Positions 44,619 to 54,244 are shown, counted from the stretch's first letter. The stretch: 64,000 bases of DNA from Bordetella genomosp. 5 (GCF_002261475.1 NZ_NEVN01000013.1:124001-188000), one strand, 5' to 3'. Notes: generated by a model from the sequence alone, not told the origin. A program made the numbers and translations.

Positions 44619-44784
44619 CGGGAATACCCTAAATGTTCCTGGAATGTCGTGATGGTGACAGTCGGTAGCAACCCAACCTTATACCTTAAGTGCTGCCGTA
44701 AATCTAAAACGAACCGGTCGGCATGCCGCGGGGCGCGCATCACGCGCAAGGCTCACGTGGCAGTCAGAACGGACAGGAGACAAC
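44619..44784. promoter_or_regulatory. Divergent promoter region of the Crp/Fnr gene and acyl-CoA synthetase operon
   Basis: The 166-base gap contains GGAA (44621-44624) and TTCC (44636-44639) separated by 11 bases, plus A/T-richer segments (CTTATACCTTAAGTG near 44679). No consensus CRP site could be fixed. AGGAGA at 44775 serves the GTG start of the synthetase. Confidence 0.4.
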
Positions 44785-46761
44785 GTGGCGCCTTCTCAGC
44801 CCGCTTCAGCCATGAAGCCGGCAGCTGCGCAGACTTTTCCTGCGCTGTTGCTTGAACACGCCCGGGTGCGCGGCTCGCGCCCGGCCATCCGCGAGAAAGA
44901 CCTCGGCATCTGGCAGACGCTCACGTGGTCAGAGGTTGCCGAGCAGGCGCGCACCATCGCGCACGGCCTGTCCGCGCTCGGCATCGAGCCGGGCATGCAC
45001 GTGGCCGTGATCGGCGAGAACCGCCCGCGCCTCTACATCGCCATGATGGCCGCGCAATCGCTCGGCGCGATCCCGGTGCCGCTCTATCAGGATGCCGTGG
45101 CGCAAGAGATGGTCTATGTGCTGCAGGACGCCGAAGTGCGCGTCGCGGTCGTCGAAGATCAGGAGCAGGTCGACAAGATGCTCGAGGTGCGGGCGCAGTG
45201 CCCGGCGCTCGCGCATGTGGTCTACGACGATCCGCGCGGTCTGCGCCATTACGCCGACCCGCTGCTGAAGTCGTTCGATCAGTTGCTCGAACAGGGCCGC
45301 GCGCACGCGCAGGCCCACCCCGATTTTCATGAGCGCGCCGTGGCCGCCGTGCAGCCCCACGATCCCGCCGCGATGTTCTATACCTCGGGCACCACCGGCA
45401 AGCCCAAGGGCGTCGTGCTCACGCACCACGCGCTGATCGACCGCGCACGCGCGGTTTCCGAGATGGAGCGGCTGACCGACGCCGAGGACGTGCTGGCCTA
45501 TCTGCCGCCCGCCTGGATCGGCCAGAACATGTTCTCGTACACGCAATTGCTCGTCTCGGGCTTCACGGTCAATCATCCCGAGTCGCCCGACACCGTGTCG
45601 ATCGACATGCGCGACATCGGCCCCACCTATTACTTCGCGCCGCCGCGCGTGCTCGAAGGCCTGCTCACGCACGTGATGATCCGCATGGAAGATGCGGGCT
45701 GGATCAAGCGCAAGCTGTTCGGCGCCTGCATGGCGCTGGCGCGCCGCGTGGGCACGCGCATCCTCGACGGCGATTCGGTCAACGCCTGGGACCGGCTGCG
45801 CTACCGGCTGGGCGATGTCTTCATCTACGGCCCCTTGCGCAACGCGCTCGGCATGAGCCGCGTCCGCGTGGCCTACACCGCCGGCGAGGCGATCGGGCCC
45901 GACCTGTTCGTGTTCTATCGTTCGATCGGCATCAACCTCAAGCAGCTGTACGGCTCGACCGAAACCTCGGTGTTCGTGTGCGTGCAGCCCGATGGTCAGG
46001 TGCGCGACGACACCGTCGGTCCGCCCGTGCCCGGTGTGGAAATCAAGGTGTCCGAGAACGGCGAGATCCTGGTCAAGAGCCCGGGGCTGTTCAAGGAGTA
46101 TTACCGCAACCCGAGCGCCACCGCCGAGGCGCGCGACGCCGAAGGCTGGTTCCACACGGGCGACGCCGGCTATCTCGACACCGACGGCCAGCTCAAGATC
46201 ATCGACCGCGCGAAAGACGTGGGCAAGCTCGCCGATGGCAGCCTGTTCGCGCCCAAGTACATCGAGAACAAGCTCAAGTTCTTCCCGCACATCAAAGAGG
46301 CCGTGGCCTTCGGCGCCAATCGCGACGAGGTCTGCGCCTTCATCAACATCGATCTCGAGGCCGTCGGCAACTGGGCCGAGCGCCGCGGCCTGCCGTATGC
46401 CGGCTACACCGATCTGGCCGGCAAAAAAGAGGTCTACGCCTTGATCCGCGATTGCGTCGAGCGTGTCAACGCCGACCTCGCGCAGGATCCGCGCCTGGCG
46501 GCCTCGCAGGTCTCGCGCTTCCTGATCCTGCACAAAGAGCTCGATCCCGACGACGACGAGCTCACGCGTACCCGCAAGGTGCGGCGCGCGTTCATCGCGC
46601 AGAAGTACGGCGTACTGATCGACGCGCTCTACGAAGGCCGGACCTCGCAGTTCATCGAGACCGAGGTCAAGTTCGAGGACGGCCGGGTCGGCAGCATCTC
46701 GGCCGATCTGCATATCGAGCCCGCCAAGACCTATCCCGCCATCACCGCCCGGGCCGCCTGA
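44785..46761 (+). CDS. AMP-dependent acyl-CoA synthetase/ligase
   Basis: A 658-residue adenylate-forming enzyme; GTG 44785 lies five bases after AGGAGA, and an ATG ten codons on is the alternative. Motifs are A3 YTSGTTGKPKGVVLTHHAL (about 201), A5 LYGSTETSVFV (about 393), A7 GWFHTGDAGYLDTDG (about 455) and IIDRAKD (about 472). The form resembles long-chain acyl-CoA synthetases of the FadD15/LACS type (PKYIENKLK after the A8 region). It leads the operon with livG two bases after its stop, suggesting that the imported acid is activated with CoA. Substrate chain type is not determined. Confidence 0.93.
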   Translation: MAPSQPASAMKPAAAQTFPALLLEHARVRGSRPAIREKDLGIWQTLTWSEVAEQARTIAHGLSALGIEPGMHVAVIGENRPRLYIAMMAAQSLGAIPVPLYQDAVAQEMVYVLQDAEVRVAVVEDQEQVDKMLEVRAQCPALAHVVYDDPRGLRHYADPLLKSFDQLLEQGRAHAQAHPDFHERAVAAVQPHDPAAMFYTSGTTGKPKGVVLTHHALIDRARAVSEMERLTDAEDVLAYLPPAWIGQNMFSYTQLLVSGFTVNHPESPDTVSIDMRDIGPTYYFAPPRVLEGLLTHVMIRMEDAGWIKRKLFGACMALARRVGTRILDGDSVNAWDRLRYRLGDVFIYGPLRNALGMSRVRVAYTAGEAIGPDLFVFYRSIGINLKQLYGSTETSVFVCVQPDGQVRDDTVGPPVPGVEIKVSENGEILVKSPGLFKEYYRNPSATAEARDAEGWFHTGDAGYLDTDGQLKIIDRAKDVGKLADGSLFAPKYIENKLKFFPHIKEAVAFGANRDEVCAFINIDLEAVGNWAERRGLPYAGYTDLAGKKEVYALIRDCVERVNADLAQDPRLAASQVSRFLILHKELDPDDDELTRTRKVRRAFIAQKYGVLIDALYEGRTSQFIETEVKFEDGRVGSISADLHIEPAKTYPAITARAA

Positions 46762-46762
46762 C

Positions 46763-47566
46763 ATGAACAGCCAACTCTCCCGCGACCAGCGCATCGGCGC
46801 CGTGATGCTCGACATGCAGAACATCTCACTGTCGTTCGGCGGCGTGCGCGCACTCACCGACATTTCGTTCGACGTGCGCGAGCACGAGATCCGCGCCATC
46901 ATCGGCCCCAACGGCGCCGGCAAGAGCTCGATGCTCAACGTGATCAACGGCGTCTATACCCCGCAACAGGGCGGCATCGAGCTGCGCGGCCAGCGCTTCT
47001 CGCGCATGAACCCGCGCCGGGCCGCCGAAATGGGCATCGCGCGCACGTTCCAGAACCTCGCGCTCTTCAAGGGCATGAGCGTGCTCGACAACATCATGAC
47101 CGGACGCAATCTGCGCATGAAGTCGGGTCTGCTCGCACAGGCGCTGCGCCTGGGCCCGGCCGAACGCGAGGAAACCCGCCATCGCCAGTTCGTCGAGAAC
47201 ATCATCGACTTCCTCGAGATCCAGGCCTACCGCAAGGTGCCCGTGGGGCGTCTGCCCTATGGCCTGCAAAAGCGCGTGGACCTCGGCAGGGCGCTCGCGA
47301 TGGAGCCGCGCCTGCTGCTGCTCGACGAACCCATGGCGGGCATGAACATCGAAGAGAAGCAGGACATGAGCCGCTTCATCCTCGATGTGAACGACGAGTT
47401 CGGCACCACGATCGTGCTCATCGAGCACGACATGGGCGTGGTGATGGATATCTCCGACCGCGTGGTGGTGCTCGATTACGGCAAGAAGATCGGCGATGGC
47501 ACGCCCGACGAAGTCCGTACCCATCCCGATGTGATCCGCGCCTATCTGGGCGTGCAGTCGCACTAG
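46763..47566 (+). CDS. livG: Branched-chain-type ABC transporter ATPase LivG
   Basis: A 267-residue ATPase with Walker A GPNGAGKSS (about 48), the LivG-type signature LPYGLQKRVDLGRALAM (about 164), Walker B LLLLDEPMAGM and the switch histidine in VLIEHDMGVVMD. The start, one base after the synthetase stop codon, indicates translational coupling. First component of the second transporter. Confidence 0.94.
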   Translation: MNSQLSRDQRIGAVMLDMQNISLSFGGVRALTDISFDVREHEIRAIIGPNGAGKSSMLNVINGVYTPQQGGIELRGQRFSRMNPRRAAEMGIARTFQNLALFKGMSVLDNIMTGRNLRMKSGLLAQALRLGPAEREETRHRQFVENIIDFLEIQAYRKVPVGRLPYGLQKRVDLGRALAMEPRLLLLDEPMAGMNIEEKQDMSRFILDVNDEFGTTIVLIEHDMGVVMDISDRVVVLDYGKKIGDGTPDEVRTHPDVIRAYLGVQSH

Positions 47567-47623
47567 GGCCTCGGACCGCACACAGGCGCACGCGCGCACA
47601 ACGACAACATCTGGGGATTGGGC

Positions 47624-48553
47624 ATGGCATTCTTCCTGGAAACGGTATTCGGCGGACTGATGAGCGGCATGCTGTACGCGCTCATCGGGCTGGGTTTCGT
47701 ACTGATCTTCAAGGCATCGGGCGTCTTCAACTTCGCGCAGGGCGCCATGGTGCTCGTGGCCGCGCTCTCGATGGCGCGCTTCTCGGAGTGGATCCCGCGG
47801 TGGCTGGGCTTCGAGCACATGCTGATCGCCAACGTGCTCGCCTTCATCGTGAGCGCGCTGCTGATGTTCGTGCTGGCGATCGCGATCGAGCGCTTCGTGC
47901 TGCGCCACCTGGTCAACCAGGAGGCCACCACGCTGCTCATGGCGACGCTGGGCATCAGCTACTTTCTCGATGGCCTGGGCCAGATCGCCTTCGGCAGCTC
48001 GGTGTACTCGATCAACGTCGGCATGCCGAAGGATCCCGCGATCATTCTCGAATCGGTGTTCGAGGGCGGCCTGCTCATCAATCTCGAGGATCTCACCGCG
48101 GCGGTGATCGCCGCGCTGCTGGTCGCCGCGCTGGCGCTCTTCTTCCAGTTCACCTCCACGGGCCGGGCGCTGCGCGCGGTGGCCGACGATCACCAGGCCG
48201 CGCAGTCCATCGGCATCCCGCTCAATCGCATCTGGGTCATCGTGTGGAGCGTGGCGGGCCTGGTGGCGCTGGTGGCCGGCATCATCTGGGGATCGAAGTT
48301 CGGCGTGCAGTTCACGCTCTCGACCGCGGCGCTGCGGGCCCTGCCGGTCGTGATCCTGGGCGGCCTGACCTCCGTACCGGGCGCCATCATCGGCGGCCTC
48401 ATCATCGGCGTGGGCGAAAAGGTGTCCGAGGTCTACCTGGGTTCGCTGGTGGGCGGCGGCATCGAAATCTGGTTTGCCTACGTGCTGGCGCTGGTGTTCC
48501 TGCTGTTCCGTCCGCAAGGGCTGTTCGGCGAAAAGATCATCGATCGGGTCTGA
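47624..48553 (+). CDS. livH: Branched-chain-type ABC transporter permease LivH
   Basis: A 309-residue permease; ATG 47624 was chosen over TTG 47618 because GGGGA lies six bases upstream. It has GGLMSGMLYALIGLGFVLIF, GVFNFAQGAMVLVAAL, the loop ADDHQAAQSIGIPLNRIW and LRALPVVILGGLTSVPGAIIG (shown in part). About eight membrane segments. It partners LivM encoded 10 bases downstream. Confidence 0.94.
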   Translation: MAFFLETVFGGLMSGMLYALIGLGFVLIFKASGVFNFAQGAMVLVAALSMARFSEWIPRWLGFEHMLIANVLAFIVSALLMFVLAIAIERFVLRHLVNQEATTLLMATLGISYFLDGLGQIAFGSSVYSINVGMPKDPAIILESVFEGGLLINLEDLTAAVIAALLVAALALFFQFTSTGRALRAVADDHQAAQSIGIPLNRIWVIVWSVAGLVALVAGIIWGSKFGVQFTLSTAALRALPVVILGGLTSVPGAIIGGLIIGVGEKVSEVYLGSLVGGGIEIWFAYVLALVFLLFRPQGLFGEKIIDRV

Positions 48554-48563
48554 GGATAAAAAT

Positions 48564-49628
48564 ATGTTCTACCGCGAAAACGGCCAGTTCAAGACCAGCT
48601 ATCGCGCCGACCAGCAGATCTTTCCGATCCGCCAGGACCGCATCGTCATGGCCCTGCTGCTCGCCGTGGCCTTCGTCGCCATCCCGGCGCTCGCCAGCGA
48701 CTACCTGCTGCGCGCCATTCTGATCCCCTTCCTGATCCTGGCGCTGGCCGCGGTCGGCCTCAACATTCTGGTGGGCTATTGCGGCCAGATCTCGCTCGGT
48801 ACCGGCGCCTTCATGGCGGTGGGCGCCTACGCCGCCTGGAACTTCGGCGTGCGCTTTCCGGGCATGCCGCTGCTGCTGCAGATCCTGCTGGGCGGCTGCT
48901 TCGCCACGCTGGTGGGCGTGGTCTTCGGCATTCCCAGCCTGCGCATCCGCGGGCTCTACCTGGCGGTCGCCACCCTGGCGGCGCAGTTCTTCGTCGACTG
49001 GGCGTTTCTGCGCATTCCGTTCTTCACCAACTACTCCTCGTCGGGCAACGTCTCGGTGCCGCCGCTCACCGCCTTCGGCCTGCCGGTGCAAAGCGCGCTG
49101 GAGAAGTACCTGTTCGTGCTGATCCTGGTGGTGGTGTTCACGCTGCTGGCGAAGAACCTCGTGCGTGGCGCGATTGGCCGCCAGTGGATGGCGATCCGCG
49201 ACATGGATGTGGCCGCCGCGGTGATCGGCATCCGGCCGATGTACGCCAAGCTGTCGGCGTTCGCGGTGAGTTCGTTCATCGTCGGCGTGGCCGGCGCGCT
49301 GTGGGGCTACATCCACCTGGGCTCCTGGGAGCCGCTCGCCTTCGACCTGAACCGCTCGTTCCAGCTGCTCTTCATGGTCATCATCGGCGGACTGGGCTCG
49401 ATCCTCGGCAGCTTCTTCGGCGCCGCGTTCATCGTGCTCGTGCCGGTGGCGCTCACCAATATTCCGCACATGCTCGGCATGTCGATGTCGGTCGATACCG
49501 CCGCTCACGTCGAGCACATGGTGTTCGGCGCGCTCATCGTGTTCTTCCTGATCGCGGAGCCCCACGGGCTGGCGCGGCTCTGGAGCATCGGCAAAGAAAA
49601 ACTTCGCATCTGGCCTTTCCCGCATTGA
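48564..49628 (+). CDS. livM: Branched-chain-type ABC transporter permease LivM
   Basis: A 354-residue permease from ATG 48564. After a 25-residue cytoplasmic tail come about ten hydrophobic segments with VGYCGQISLGTGAFMAVGAY, GIPSLRIRGLYLAVATLAAQ and the loop RQWMAIRDMDVAAAVIGI. Here LivM is a separate protein, unlike the fused form in the first system. The gene follows livH closely in the same operon. Confidence 0.94.
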   Translation: MFYRENGQFKTSYRADQQIFPIRQDRIVMALLLAVAFVAIPALASDYLLRAILIPFLILALAAVGLNILVGYCGQISLGTGAFMAVGAYAAWNFGVRFPGMPLLLQILLGGCFATLVGVVFGIPSLRIRGLYLAVATLAAQFFVDWAFLRIPFFTNYSSSGNVSVPPLTAFGLPVQSALEKYLFVLILVVVFTLLAKNLVRGAIGRQWMAIRDMDVAAAVIGIRPMYAKLSAFAVSSFIVGVAGALWGYIHLGSWEPLAFDLNRSFQLLFMVIIGGLGSILGSFFGAAFIVLVPVALTNIPHMLGMSMSVDTAAHVEHMVFGALIVFFLIAEPHGLARLWSIGKEKLRIWPFPH

Positions 49629-49740
49629 TGGTTTCGCGTGCGGCCCGCGCATGGCGCGCGGACCACGCAATCACGACACCCGGCGTAGACCGGGCCAACC
49701 CCGGTGTCCGACTCGAACACCACGCAGGAGGTATATGGAG

Positions 49741-51072
49741 ATGAAGCGACTCAACCTGAAACTGGCGGCTGCCGTCATGGCCGCGACCGGCGCACTGGGC
49801 GCCATCGCCACCCCGGTGCTCGCCGCCGAGGAGCAGTTCGTGCCCCTGCTGGTGTATCGCACGGGCTCGTTCGCGCCGCTGGGCATTCCGTGGGCCGATG
49901 GCAAGCTCGATTACCTGAAGCTGGTGAACGAGCGCGACGGCGGCGTCAACGGCGTCAAGATCACCTACGAGGAATGCGAAACCGCCTACGCCACCGACCG
50001 CGGCGTGGAATGCTACGAGCGCCTGAAGGGCCGCGGCACCGGCGCCTCGGGCTTCGACACGCAGTCGACCGGCATCACGTTCGCCGTGAGCGACAAGGCC
50101 ATCGTCGACAAGGTGCCGGTCGAGACCATGGGCTACGGCCTGTCGCAATCGGTCGACGGCTCGGTGTTCGAATGGAACTTCCCGCTGCTGGGCACGTACT
50201 GGACCGCGGCCGACGTGATGATCCAGGACATCGCCAAGAAGGAAGGCGGGATGGACAAGCTCAAGGGCAAGAAGATCGCCCTGGTCTATCACGACTCGCC
50301 CTACGGCAAGGAGCCGATCCCGCTGTTGCAGAAGCGCGCCGCCAAAGAGGGCTTCGAGCTGCTGATGTATCCGGTGACCGCGCCGGGCGTGGAGCAGAAG
50401 TCCACCTGGCTGCAGATCCGGCAGCAGCGCCCGGCCTACGTGCTGCTCTGGAGCGCCGGCATCATGACGCCCACGGCCATCCGCGAAGCCCAGGCCAGCG
50501 GCTACCCGCGCGACAAGATGTACGCGATCTGGTGGGCCGGCTCCGAAGGCGACGTGAAAGACCTCGGTGACGTCGCCAAGGGCTACAACGCCATCACGAT
50601 CCACAACAGCTCGGCCACCGGCAAGGTCTACGACGATCTGAAGAAGTTCGTCTACGACAAGGGCCAGGGCGCCGACAAGACGGCGAAGAACACGCTCGGC
50701 ACCATCGCGCACACGCGCGGCATGATGATCTCGATGATGCAGGTCGAGGCCATCCGCACCGCGCAGGAGAAGTACGGCAAGGGCAAGGCGCTCACGCCGG
50801 AGCAGGTGCGCTGGGGCTTCGAGAACCTCAACATCACGCAGGATCGCCTGAACGAACTCGGGTTTGGCGACATCATGCGTCCGGTCAAGACCTCGTGCGC
50901 CAACCACATGGGCGATGACTGGGCCCGCATCGTGCAGTGGGACGGCGCGAAGTTCGAGGTCAAGAGCGATTGGTACCAGGCCGACAAGGCGCTGCTCGAT
51001 CCGCTCGTGAAGGAAGCCGCCGCGAAGTACGCAAAGGAGAAGAACATCACGCCGCGCAAGTGCGAGGGCTGA
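49741..51072 (+). CDS. ABC transporter substrate-binding protein of the second Liv-type system
   Basis: A 443-residue periplasmic protein. AGGAGG at 49726-49731 is three bases from ATG 49735 and nine from ATG 49741, so the second was preferred; the first would add two residues. Signal peptide ends near VLA-AEEQ. The mature part is Peripla_BP_6-like (PLLVYRTGSFAPLGIPWADG, ALVYHDSPYGKEPIPLLQ) and longer than typical LivJ. Similar receptors accompany CoA ligases in aromatic- and fatty-acid-related clusters; ligand unproven. Confidence 0.9.
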   Translation: MKRLNLKLAAAVMAATGALGAIATPVLAAEEQFVPLLVYRTGSFAPLGIPWADGKLDYLKLVNERDGGVNGVKITYEECETAYATDRGVECYERLKGRGTGASGFDTQSTGITFAVSDKAIVDKVPVETMGYGLSQSVDGSVFEWNFPLLGTYWTAADVMIQDIAKKEGGMDKLKGKKIALVYHDSPYGKEPIPLLQKRAAKEGFELLMYPVTAPGVEQKSTWLQIRQQRPAYVLLWSAGIMTPTAIREAQASGYPRDKMYAIWWAGSEGDVKDLGDVAKGYNAITIHNSSATGKVYDDLKKFVYDKGQGADKTAKNTLGTIAHTRGMMISMMQVEAIRTAQEKYGKGKALTPEQVRWGFENLNITQDRLNELGFGDIMRPVKTSCANHMGDDWARIVQWDGAKFEVKSDWYQADKALLDPLVKEAAAKYAKEKNITPRKCEG

Positions 51073-51148
51073 TGGACGGCGGCGTGCGCGCCGCCTGATG
51101 CACCCAGGCCGCCGGCGCTGCCGGCGGCCGCCTTACCGAGGATTTCCC

Positions 51149-51991
51149 ATGACCGCAGCTCCCCAGCCTGTCGCTGCCCCCGAGGCCGCCCGCGTGCTGC
51201 TCGATGTGAACGGCATCGAAGTGATCTACAACCACGTGATCCTGGTGCTCAAGGGCGTGTCGCTGCGCGTGCCGGAAGGCGCGATCGTGGCGCTGCTCGG
51301 CGCCAACGGCGCGGGCAAGACCACCACGCTGCGCGCCGTCTCGAACCTGCTCAAGGGCGAACGCGGTGACGTGACCAAGGGCTCGATCCAGTATCGCGAC
51401 GAACGCATCGACCGGCTGTCGCCCGCCGAGCTGGTCAAGCGCGGCGTGGTGCAGGTGATGGAGGGCCGGCACTGCTTCGCCCACCTCACGGTCGAAGACA
51501 ACCTGCTCACCGGCGCCTATACGCGCAAGCTCTCGCGCGGCGAAGTGAGCGCCGCCCTGGATCGCGTGTACCAGTACTTCCCGCGGCTCAAGCAGCGCCG
51601 CACCAGCCAGTCGGGCTATACGTCCGGCGGCGAACAGCAGATGACCGCGATCGGCCGCGCGCTGATGGCGAGCCCCAACATGATTCTGCTCGACGAGCCC
51701 TCGATGGGACTGGCGCCGCAGATCGTCGAAGAGATCTTCGAGATCGTGCGCGACCTGAACCAGCGCGAGCGCGTGAGCTTCCTGCTCGCCGAACAGAACA
51801 CCAACATCGCGCTGCGCTACGCCGACTACGGCTACATCCTCGAGAACGGCCGCGTCATGATGGACGGCGCGGCGGCCGAGCTGGCGCAGAACGAAGACGT
51901 CAAAGAGTTCTATCTCGGCATTTCCAGCGGCGAACGCAAGAGCTTTCGCGATCAGAAGTTCTACCGCCGGCGCAAACGCTGGCTGGCCTGA
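51149..51991 (+). CDS. livF: Branched-chain-type ABC transporter ATPase LivF
   Basis: A 280-residue ATPase from ATG 51149. Walker A GANGAGKTT (about 51), a signature region reading TSGGEQQMTAIGRALM (about 163) and Walker B MILLDEPSMGLAP. Compared with the LivF at 43191 it has a 40-residue longer C-terminus ending SFRDQKFYRRRKRWLA, a tail I associate with ATPases of such CoA-ligase-linked clusters. It completes the second transporter. Confidence 0.93.
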   Translation: MTAAPQPVAAPEAARVLLDVNGIEVIYNHVILVLKGVSLRVPEGAIVALLGANGAGKTTTLRAVSNLLKGERGDVTKGSIQYRDERIDRLSPAELVKRGVVQVMEGRHCFAHLTVEDNLLTGAYTRKLSRGEVSAALDRVYQYFPRLKQRRTSQSGYTSGGEQQMTAIGRALMASPNMILLDEPSMGLAPQIVEEIFEIVRDLNQRERVSFLLAEQNTNIALRYADYGYILENGRVMMDGAAAELAQNEDVKEFYLGISSGERKSFRDQKFYRRRKRWLA

Positions 51992-52039
51992 GACAGGCCA
52001 CGGAAACCCCGCCAAACGCACATCTGAGGGTGCGAACCC

Positions 52040-53305
52040 ATGTCTGAGTTCTTCGACACATTGGAAACCCGACCGCCGGCCGAACGCGAGCAGGCGCTGA
52101 TGCGTGCCCTGCCGGGCGCCATCGCGCATGCCCAGGCCCGCGCGAGCGCCATGACCGCGCATCTCGCCGGCATCGATGCCACCCGGATCACGAGCCGCGA
52201 GGCGCTGGCCACGCTGCCGGTGCTGCGCAAGCACGAACTGCTGGAGCGTCAGCAGGCCCATCGCGCCAGCGCCACGGCGCAGGGGCCCGAGCGGGCCTTC
52301 GGCGGCTTTTCCGCCATCGGCTGGGGCGAGGCGTTGCGCGTGTTCGCATCGCCGGGCCCGATCTACGAACCCGAGAGCGGGCGCGCCGACTACTGGCGCT
52401 TCGCACGCGCGCTGCATGCCGCCGGCTTTCGCGCGGGCGAGCTGGCCTACAACTGCTTCTCGTACCACTTCACGCCGGCCGGCTCCATGATGGAGACGGC
52501 GGCGCATGCGGTGGGCTGCACCGTGTTTCCGGGCGGCACCGGCCAGACCGAACAGCAGGTGCGCGCCATCGCCGATCTCGCGCCGTCGGGCTACACCGGC
52601 ACGCCCAGCTTTCTCAAGATCATTCTCGAGAAGGCCGACGAACTGGGCGTGCGCCTGGACTCGCTGCGGCGCGCGCTGGTGTCGGGCGAAGCCTTCCCCC
52701 CTTCGCTGCGCGACTGGCTGGCGGCACGCGGCATCGCGGGCTACCAGGCCTACGGCAGCGCCGATCTCGGCATGATCGCGTTCGAGACGCCGGCCCGCGA
52801 GGGCCTGGTGCTGGGCGAGGACCTGATTCTGGAGATCGTGCGGCCCGGCACCGGCGAGCCCGTGCCGGACGGCGAGGTCGGCGAGGTGGTCGTCACCACG
52901 CTCAATCCCGACTACCCACTCGTGCGCTTCGGCACCGGCGATCTGTCGGCCATCATGCCGGGCGCGTCGCCATGCGGACGCACCAACGTGCGCATCCGCG
53001 GCTGGCTCGGCCGCGCCGACCAGACCACCAAGGTGCGCGGCATGTTCGTGCATCCGTCGCAGGTGGCCGAGGTGCTGCGCCGCCATCCCGGCATCGGCCG
53101 GGCGCGTCTGGTCGTGAGCGGCGCCACCGGCAACGATCGCATGGTGCTGCACGTGGAATCCGACGCGCCGGACGACGCGCTCGCCGCGCGCATCGCCGAG
53201 TCGGTGCGCGAGGTGACGAAGCTGCGCGCCGACGTGCAGTGGTCGGCGCCGGGCGCGCTGCCCAACGACGGCAAGGTGATCGAGGACGCGCGCAGCTACG
53301 ACTGA
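52040..53305 (+). CDS. PaaK-like AMP-binding protein with degenerate P-loop
   Basis: A 421-residue protein of the phenylacetate-CoA ligase family, last gene of the transporter operon. The A5-like YQAYGSADLGMIAFE (about 235), FGTGDLSAI (about 294) and the C-terminal lysine in LPNDGKVIEDAR (about 408) are recognisable. The usual SSGTTGKPT P-loop is replaced by ASPGPIYEPES (about 102-112), which lacks the Gly/Thr run that binds ATP phosphates. Either it uses a different nucleotide contact or it has lost adenylation and acts otherwise. A complete ligase is present at the operon start. Confidence 0.85.
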   Translation: MSEFFDTLETRPPAEREQALMRALPGAIAHAQARASAMTAHLAGIDATRITSREALATLPVLRKHELLERQQAHRASATAQGPERAFGGFSAIGWGEALRVFASPGPIYEPESGRADYWRFARALHAAGFRAGELAYNCFSYHFTPAGSMMETAAHAVGCTVFPGGTGQTEQQVRAIADLAPSGYTGTPSFLKIILEKADELGVRLDSLRRALVSGEAFPPSLRDWLAARGIAGYQAYGSADLGMIAFETPAREGLVLGEDLILEIVRPGTGEPVPDGEVGEVVVTTLNPDYPLVRFGTGDLSAIMPGASPCGRTNVRIRGWLGRADQTTKVRGMFVHPSQVAEVLRRHPGIGRARLVVSGATGNDRMVLHVESDAPDDALAARIAESVREVTKLRADVQWSAPGALPNDGKVIEDARSYD

Positions 53306-53383
53306 TCGCGTTGTCCCGCGCGGGGACGAGCGGATATGATGGATCGAACGGCGCGGCCATCGCGCCGCCGATCCGCATTCGCC

Positions 53384-54244
53384 ATGACGCCACACATCCA
53401 CGCCTTTTTCGACGACACCACCGGCACGGTCTCCTATGTCGTGCACGATGCGCCGGGCGGCACCTGTGCGGTGATCGACCCGGTCCTGGATTTCGATCCC
53501 AAGTCGGGGCGCACCCGCACCACGGGCGCGGCGCGCATTCGCGATCACGTACGCGCGCTCGGCCTGAGCACCGCCTGGATCCTCGAAACCCACGCGCATG
53601 CCGATCACCTGTCGGCCGCGCCGTGGCTGCAGCGCGAGCTGGGCGGCACCATCGCGATCGGCGAGCACATCCGCACCGTGCAGGGCGTGTTCAAACCCAT
53701 CTTCAACCTCGAGCCGGAGTTCGCGCTGGATGGCTCGCAGTTCGGCCATCTGTTTGCCGATGGCGAGTCGTTCGCCATCGGCGCGCTCACCGCGCAGTGC
53801 CTGCACGTGCCGGGTCACACGCCGGCCGATCTGGCCTACCGCATCGGCGACGCGGTGTTCGTGGGCGACACGCTCTTCATGCCGGACGTGGGCACGGCGC
53901 GCTGCGATTTCCCCGGCGGCAGCGCCACGTCGCTGTACCGCTCCATCCAGCGCCTGCTCGCGCTCCCGCCCGACACGCGCATCTTCGTCTGCCATGACTA
54001 CCCGCCCGAAGGCCGCTCGCCTGCCTGGCAGACCACCGTGGCCGAACAGCGCGCCGGCAACATCCACGTGCACGACGGCGTCACCGAAGCGGCCTTCGTG
54101 ACCATGCGCACCCGTCGCGACGCCACGCTGGGCATGCCCACGCTGATCCTGCCATCCATCCAGGTCAACATCCGCGCGGGCCACCTGCCCCCGGCCGAGC
54201 CCGACGGCATGATCTATCTCAAGATCCCCGTCGATCGGCTGTAG
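53384..54244 (+). CDS. MBL-fold metallo-hydrolase, ETHE1/Blh-like (persulfide dioxygenase-type)
   Basis: A 286-residue metallo-beta-lactamase-fold protein; ATG 53384 gives MTPHIHAFFDDTTGTVSYVV. Metal-binding motif ETHAHADHLSAAPWLQ (about 66), CLHVPGHTPADLAY (His at about 146), GDTLFMPDVGTARCDFPGG (about 165) and CHDYPP (about 204) follow the ETHE1/Blh pattern, a family that oxidises persulfides with a mononuclear iron. It starts about 80 bases after the PaaK-like gene and may or may not share its transcript. Its stop overlaps the convergent antitoxin gene by 26 bases. Confidence 0.88.
   Translation: MTPHIHAFFDDTTGTVSYVVHDAPGGTCAVIDPVLDFDPKSGRTRTTGAARIRDHVRALGLSTAWILETHAHADHLSAAPWLQRELGGTIAIGEHIRTVQGVFKPIFNLEPEFALDGSQFGHLFADGESFAIGALTAQCLHVPGHTPADLAYRIGDAVFVGDTLFMPDVGTARCDFPGGSATSLYRSIQRLLALPPDTRIFVCHDYPPEGRSPAWQTTVAEQRAGNIHVHDGVTEAAFVTMRTRRDATLGMPTLILPSIQVNIRAGHLPPAEPDGMIYLKIPVDRL

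Noticed and set aside
51047-54184. A 1045-codon minus-strand frame opposite livF, the PaaK-like gene and the metallo-hydrolase.
   Set aside because: It spans three well-supported plus-strand genes and has no recognisable domain; its length is only a result of high GC content.
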